Shown in pieces: positions 60,013 through 64,000 of a stretch of DNA of 64,000 nt. How positions within the stretch are numbered: position 1 is the first letter of the stretch; every line of letters starts with the position of its first letter. The notes beneath the pieces are model-generated. The model made no database searches. It saw nothing but the letters and a program-made list of their open reading frames with translations, and was not told the origin of the DNA. A program made the position numbers and the translations under genes. This DNA comes from Linum tenue. Lineage: Eukaryota; Streptophyta; Magnoliopsida; Malpighiales; Linaceae. The stretch lies in the NCBI GenBank assembly GCA_946122785.1, contig CAMGYJ010000002.1, forward strand, positions 57,623,703 through 57,687,702, read 5' to 3'.

Positions 60013-61360
60013 TGATAGACCAATAATTACACATGTTTTTACCTCAATTCTTGAGCCGTTTGAGAGTCGATTCTCGTGTTTTAAGCCGATTTCACGCTAG
60101 GTTGTGTGTTTATGTCATATTTCAGGACTTGGTGTTGACGTGAAGGCGAGGAAACGAGTTTCGGGTCGAAAAGGAAGACATGGGAGTGAAGGGCGTTGGA
60201 AGAGCAAAATACCTGGCCAGGAGTTAAAATACCCGGCCGGGTAAAATGCTAAGGAGGCCGGGGATTCGTGCTTTTGGACGCCAAGAAGGCAGAAGGGGTC
60301 CCGGCCAGTGAGCAAAAATACCCGATCGGGTATTCTGGACCTCGATCGGGTATTAAGCCCTTCACTGTTGCGCTGCGTTTCAAAATCCCTGGCCGGGTAC
60401 CTGAAATACCCGACCGGGGATTACGACCGGGGATCGCGGCCTGCTGGTTTTTAAGGGAAAGAAGGCTGATTTTTTAGGGTTTCGAGTTTTAGCGAGACAA
60501 AGTGTATACCTAGAGAGAGAAAGTGACGAACCTGATTCTTCAAGCGCCTTAGATCGATCTTCATCACCATTGGAGCCTGGCTTGAGCTTGGAGAAGTGCT
60601 GATTGATTGCCAGAAGCAGAATCCCATCCTTCACAATATGGTTTCCGCGCATGAGCTAGATTTTCTGTCTCTCTCTATGGAGTAACTTTCTCATTCACCT
60701 GGGTATGAAGAACCCTAGATTTGTATGTTAGGTCTGATTGTATGAACCCAAGTACGAATTCAGTGATATGATTATATTCAATTGAGGTTTGATTTCTTGA
60801 ATGGCATGAATCCTGATCAAATTCCTGCTATTTTTGCTTTGACCTAGAAAGAGAATATCTGCCTAGGTTGATAGAGCACCCTTGATTGAAGGTAGTTGAC
60901 GACTTTAGTCGAGGAGTCAATTCACTATTCTGTACCGGATTTACTTCGACAGAGGAGGTTTGGTTCGTTAGGGCCTCAATCTGTTTACTTCGGTGGAGGT
61001 TAGTCGCCCGCTGGGGACTCAGATTGAGAGGGTCTGGAGACTTTTAGTCGAGACTGTAGACTGTTGAGAACCTCCCGCAGTATAACTATCATTGAACTTG
61101 AACTTGGTAAATCACAACCTAGCTTAACTGCAGTCTAGGGGGAACCATATCCGGGTGACCTCTCTCAACTTGAACACAACTGTCACTGCTTTGCTTGCTA
61201 GTTTAATTGAACCTTCACTACACTTGAACCGCTAGATAACAAGACTTTCACGGAGTAGTCATCACACCTAGGACCCGGGTTGACAATTAGAACTAAACCC
61301 GCTATACTACGCATTAGTAGGTGGTTACACTTGGCCACTTTCTAGTGTGACGGTAGAAGC
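60013..61360 (+). mobile_element. Ty3/gypsy-type LTR (right arm)
   Basis: The start TGATAGACCAATAATTACAC follows the polypurine tract. The end is near GAAGCGTGTCA at about 61360, where the MITE begins, and is uncertain. A row of short palindromes lies at 60205-60440. There is no 5' partner LTR in the window, so the element is a fragment. The mirror copy is at 16094-17441. Confidence 0.6.
60205..60440. repeat. Row of about nine short palindromes, consensus TACCCGRYCGGGTA
   Basis: Examples: TACCTGGCCAGGAG near 60211, TACCCGGCCGGGTA near 60230, the perfect 18-bp palindrome AATACCCGATCGGGTATT near 60318, CGATCGGGTATT near 60343, CTGGCCGGGTACC near 60390 and AATACCCGACCGGGGATT near 60405. The mirror is at about 17010-17250. 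They lie inside the LTR. Confidence 0.75.
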
Positions 61361-61710
61361 GTGTCAATATGCTATAAGCATTGGCGCTTTAATGTACAAT
61401 TTAAAGTTGTATCATAACGTTAAATGTATAAGTTCAAGTTGTACCATAAAGAAATTTGTATACTTATGTTATGATACAACTTTACAACTTAAAGTTGTAC
61501 CATAAAGAAATTTGTATACTTATGTTATGATACAACTTTACAACTTAAAGTTGTACCATCACATAAAGGTATAATTTCAAGTTGTACCATAAAAGAATTT
61601 GTACAAAAGAGTATAGGTACAATATGAAGTTGTACCATAACGTTAAATGTACAACTTCAAGTTGTACCATAAAAGCAAAAACTTATAGCACCAATGCTAT
61701 ATAGCATTGT
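61361..61710. mobile_element. MITE at the outer edge of the right arm
   Basis: Mirror of 15744-16093, with the same repeated TTGTACCATAA / TTATGGTACAA phrases and the same terminal repeats. Confidence 0.65.
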
Positions 61711-61930
61711 CAAATTCCTCAAAATAAAATGGTTATGGAATATATATTAGAATTATTATTAATAAACTTAAATTACAAAAGAGTCTCCATCCTTTATCAT
61801 TACTTGTGTCTATGTAATTGTATTATATTATATTTTTCTTGATTTCGCTAAAGTATTTTGAATAATTTGATACTATTTACAGGTGGCGTCTTCGGTGCAC
61901 TCACTTTTTTGGGTGCATTCAGTGCACTCG

Positions 61931-62448
61931 CTTCATAACCATCATTTTAAACATGCGATTTATGTAAAAATGATGTCAATCATCACTTATGATGTGATGA
62001 ACAATAATGCACATGAATTTGCACAAAAACCATTGAAGATTTACTTTAATTTGAAGGATTTAGAGTTTAGAGATTTAGGGTTAGGATTTGGGTTTACAAT
62101 TTGGAGTTTAGGGATATGATGATATAACGTATGATAACAACTAATTAGCCGATTACCCTAAGCCTTAGACCTCCAATTTTGAGTTCTATCCCTAAATATT
62201 GAATTCTTATAATTTAAATGCTTTCACACTATCGCTGCCACGTTTATTGCTCTTTTTCTCTTTTTGACATCTTATCTATGTCATTGTCACGTCATCTTGC
62301 CTAATCTATCTTTTTGGCAGAAAATTAGCCTTGCTTCCACATGTCACGGCTAGCTCGCATTATAAATATCAAAGCCAAACATCAAAGGTGGCAGATTATA
62401 AACTAATAAAATCCAAGTTAGACTTCCATCTTCTCTGAAGAAGCAGAT
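61931..62448. other. Unique DNA upstream of the defensin-like gene
   Basis: This starts at the outer edge of the right arm. A stretch of degenerate TTTAGGG/TTTAGAG-like phrases lies at 62055-62118. A TATA box (TATAAATA, 62361-62368) stands 81 bp upstream of the gene's start codon. No other gene. Confidence 0.55.
62361..62368 (+). promoter_or_regulatory. TATA box of the defensin-like gene
   Basis: TATAAATA, preceded by GCTCGCAT and placed 81 bp before the ATG, a usual distance for a short leader. Confidence 0.6.
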
Positions 62449-63388
62449 ATGGCGAGGTCTTCTGTACTTGTTTACTTCCTGCTTGCCGTTTTGCTCTTCA
62501 CCTTCCTAGGTAAAACAGATCCAAACAACTCTCTCTCTCATCCTATTCTTTTCTCCTTTCTTTCCGGTGAGAGAATCCTACTGTCAGGTTTAAAAAAAAA
62601 AATCATCTTGATCCCCACTCATCCACTTATGGGTCACTTCTTTGGATTATTTCTTCCCAGTAAAACACCGAGTTTTTTTGAGAAATTGTAGAAGTGAACA
62701 ACCGATTGTGCGGGTCGAAAGTAGATATTCATGTCACTTCCTATGTTAATGCGGGTCAGATAATATCCGTGCCATCGTGGATCAAGTCGGGTAATACTCG
62801 GCAGAACAAGTTTAAATTGCCATCCTTAAAATCAACCATAATATCAAATTTGTGTCCTAATCTCTGATCCCATATCTTATTATCTCGAGTAAGCTTATGG
62901 ATAATCTACCTTTTCCATCACAGTCAAGTATCCAGATTTTTTTTTTGTCGACCAATTCTAGTTTCATGTGAATTTGAAAGTCTGTTCGATCTACTCAGGC
63001 CTTTAGCAACGAAATCTTCTGGTATCCATAGTTTAGTTTATTGGTCGCAAAAAAAATTTGCTATTTCTTTTGTACAACATCTAGATGTCGGCAACTTATG
63101 ACTTATCTTATTGATCAAAATTAAATTATCTTTCATTATTATCCCAGGTTGTTAATCTTCCTAATTATTATTTAGTAATTATATGATGTTTTTTTTTTGT
63201 TATTGTTGCTACTATTAAATAAACAAGGTGGCGACGAAATGAGGGCGGAAGCACAACAGTGCATTGCGAAATGGGATTGCAACGGCGGTAAGAAGCTTTG
63301 CAACCAGAATTGCCAGACTACTTATTATGGCGTCGGAACTTGCGAGGATCCAACTCCCAACCTCTGTTCTTGTAGATATGATTGCTAA
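62449..63388 (+). CDS. Secreted defensin-like (DEFL) cysteine-rich peptide, two exons
   Basis: Exon 1 (62449-62509) encodes a signal peptide of about 20 residues (MARSSVLVYFLLAVLLFTFL). A 718-bp intron (GTAAAA ... ACAAG) is followed by exon 2 (63228-63388), joined in phase 1. The product is 73 aa. The mature part has eight Cys with spacing C-X5-C-X6-C-X3-C-X9-C-X7-C-X-C-X3-C, the C-X3-C plus C-X-C pattern of the cysteine-stabilised alpha-beta fold. A signal peptide exon followed by one mature-domain exon is the usual plant DEFL gene plan. Such peptides act outside the cell, in defence or in reproductive signalling; which applies here cannot be told. AATAAA follows at 63435. Confidence 0.88.
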
Positions 63389-63434
63389 AAAGGGAAAAAG
63401 ATGGAACAAAAATGGCGCTGGCTTAGCTTAAATT

Positions 63435-63440
63435 AATAAA
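63435..63440 (+). terminator. Polyadenylation signal AATAAA of the defensin-like gene
   Basis: AATAAA, 47 bp after the stop codon, in AT-rich DNA. Confidence 0.55.
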
Positions 63441-63449
63441 ATATGTTGT

Positions 63450-64000
63450 CGCCATCTTGGCTGTCAAGACTCATCAATAATACATCACTGTTTTAGTATC
63501 TTTCTTTGGATAACAATGATCATCGTCATCGACTTCAAGGTGCATACAATGAATATCTCGCCTTTGTCAAATATATTACCTTATCCGTGATATTGGTGGA
63601 AGCCAGTCATTTGTCAAATGCACTAATGACTACGATGCAATGACTAATGAGTAATGACCGTTCAATGATAAACATACAATACAATTTAGAGGTTGTAATT
63701 TTTTTGGTAAATACAATATATTAGCTACAACTATTAAGAGGCGGTGAATTATAGTTACAATTATCGAAATATAAATTATTAGCTATAATTATTGTTGCGG
63801 GTCATGATATGGCTAACAGTCCGTTATCGTTATTTATTTTGTAACTGAGACTGCCACGTTAGCATCCATTTTGACGTCTACATCAACAAATAATTAAATA
63901 TATAATTTTTTTTAATTATTAAAAGATAAAAAGAAAAAAGAAGAAGAAAATTCACAGCTGCCAGCACCGACATCATCCCTATTTCCGGGAATGGATCAGG
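63450..64000. other. Downstream intergenic DNA, no recognised feature
   Basis: AT-rich sequence to the end of the window. No open frame with a recognisable domain and no clear transposon ends. Confidence 0.4.

Noticed and set aside
62055..62118. Interstitial telomere repeat
   Set aside because: TTTAGGG-like phrases are few and degenerate (TTTAGAG, TTTGGG); chance AT-rich similarity is enough.

Overview
This is plant nuclear DNA, very probably from a flowering plant. The genes are split by GT-AG introns. They encode an EDR1-type Raf-like MAPKKK, a group D-34 (SMP) LEA protein and a secreted defensin-like peptide. Most of the rest is typical plant transposon material: MULE, hAT, CACTA, Ty1/copia, Ty3/gypsy, LINE and MITEs, much of it nested and decayed. 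The species cannot be fixed from the sequence.

Layout. 1-3.83 kb: a plant-mobile-domain fragment between 46-bp inverted repeats, then a broken MULE transposase on the minus strand with a 42-bp tandem repeat and a row of AAACCGC/GCGGTTT hairpins upstream. 3.83-12.06 kb: non-coding repeat DNA with two old direct duplications, two related MITEs, and a 2.8-kb solo LTR inserted in one of them. 12.26-14.54 kb: a three-exon LEA gene with a hAT MITE in intron 1 and seed/ABA-type promoter motifs. 14.54-15.53 kb: nothing recognised. 15.527-36.072 kb and 41.394-61.930 kb: two arms of a 20.5-kb inverted repeat around a 5.3-kb spacer. 61.93-64 kb: unique DNA with a two-exon defensin-like gene.

Each arm, from the spacer outwards, carries about 0.5 kb of 5' flank, a 13-exon EDR1-like kinase gene, a 5'-truncated LINE with an RNase H reading frame, a degenerate copia element broken by a hAT MITE, a Harbinger-like MITE and a 4.7-kb CACTA element (which itself holds a solo LTR), the 3' end and LTR of a gypsy element, and a MITE at the outer edge. 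All these insertions are in both arms, so they predate the duplication. The two kinase genes are head to head. The right copy (41896-48349) reads through to 966 aa with all catalytic motifs. The left copy (29109-35557) has lost one base in exon 11 and should be truncated inside the kinase domain.

The most striking observation is that the arms fall into two divergence classes. From the spacer to about the start of kinase exon 12 they differ by roughly 1-6% depending on the stretch. Outside that point, for about 14 kb, they are almost identical. A sharp step of this kind suggests gene conversion limited to the outer part, or an assembly or consensus artefact. The two can be told apart with long reads. 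All identity values here come from comparing selected stretches by eye, not from a computed alignment.
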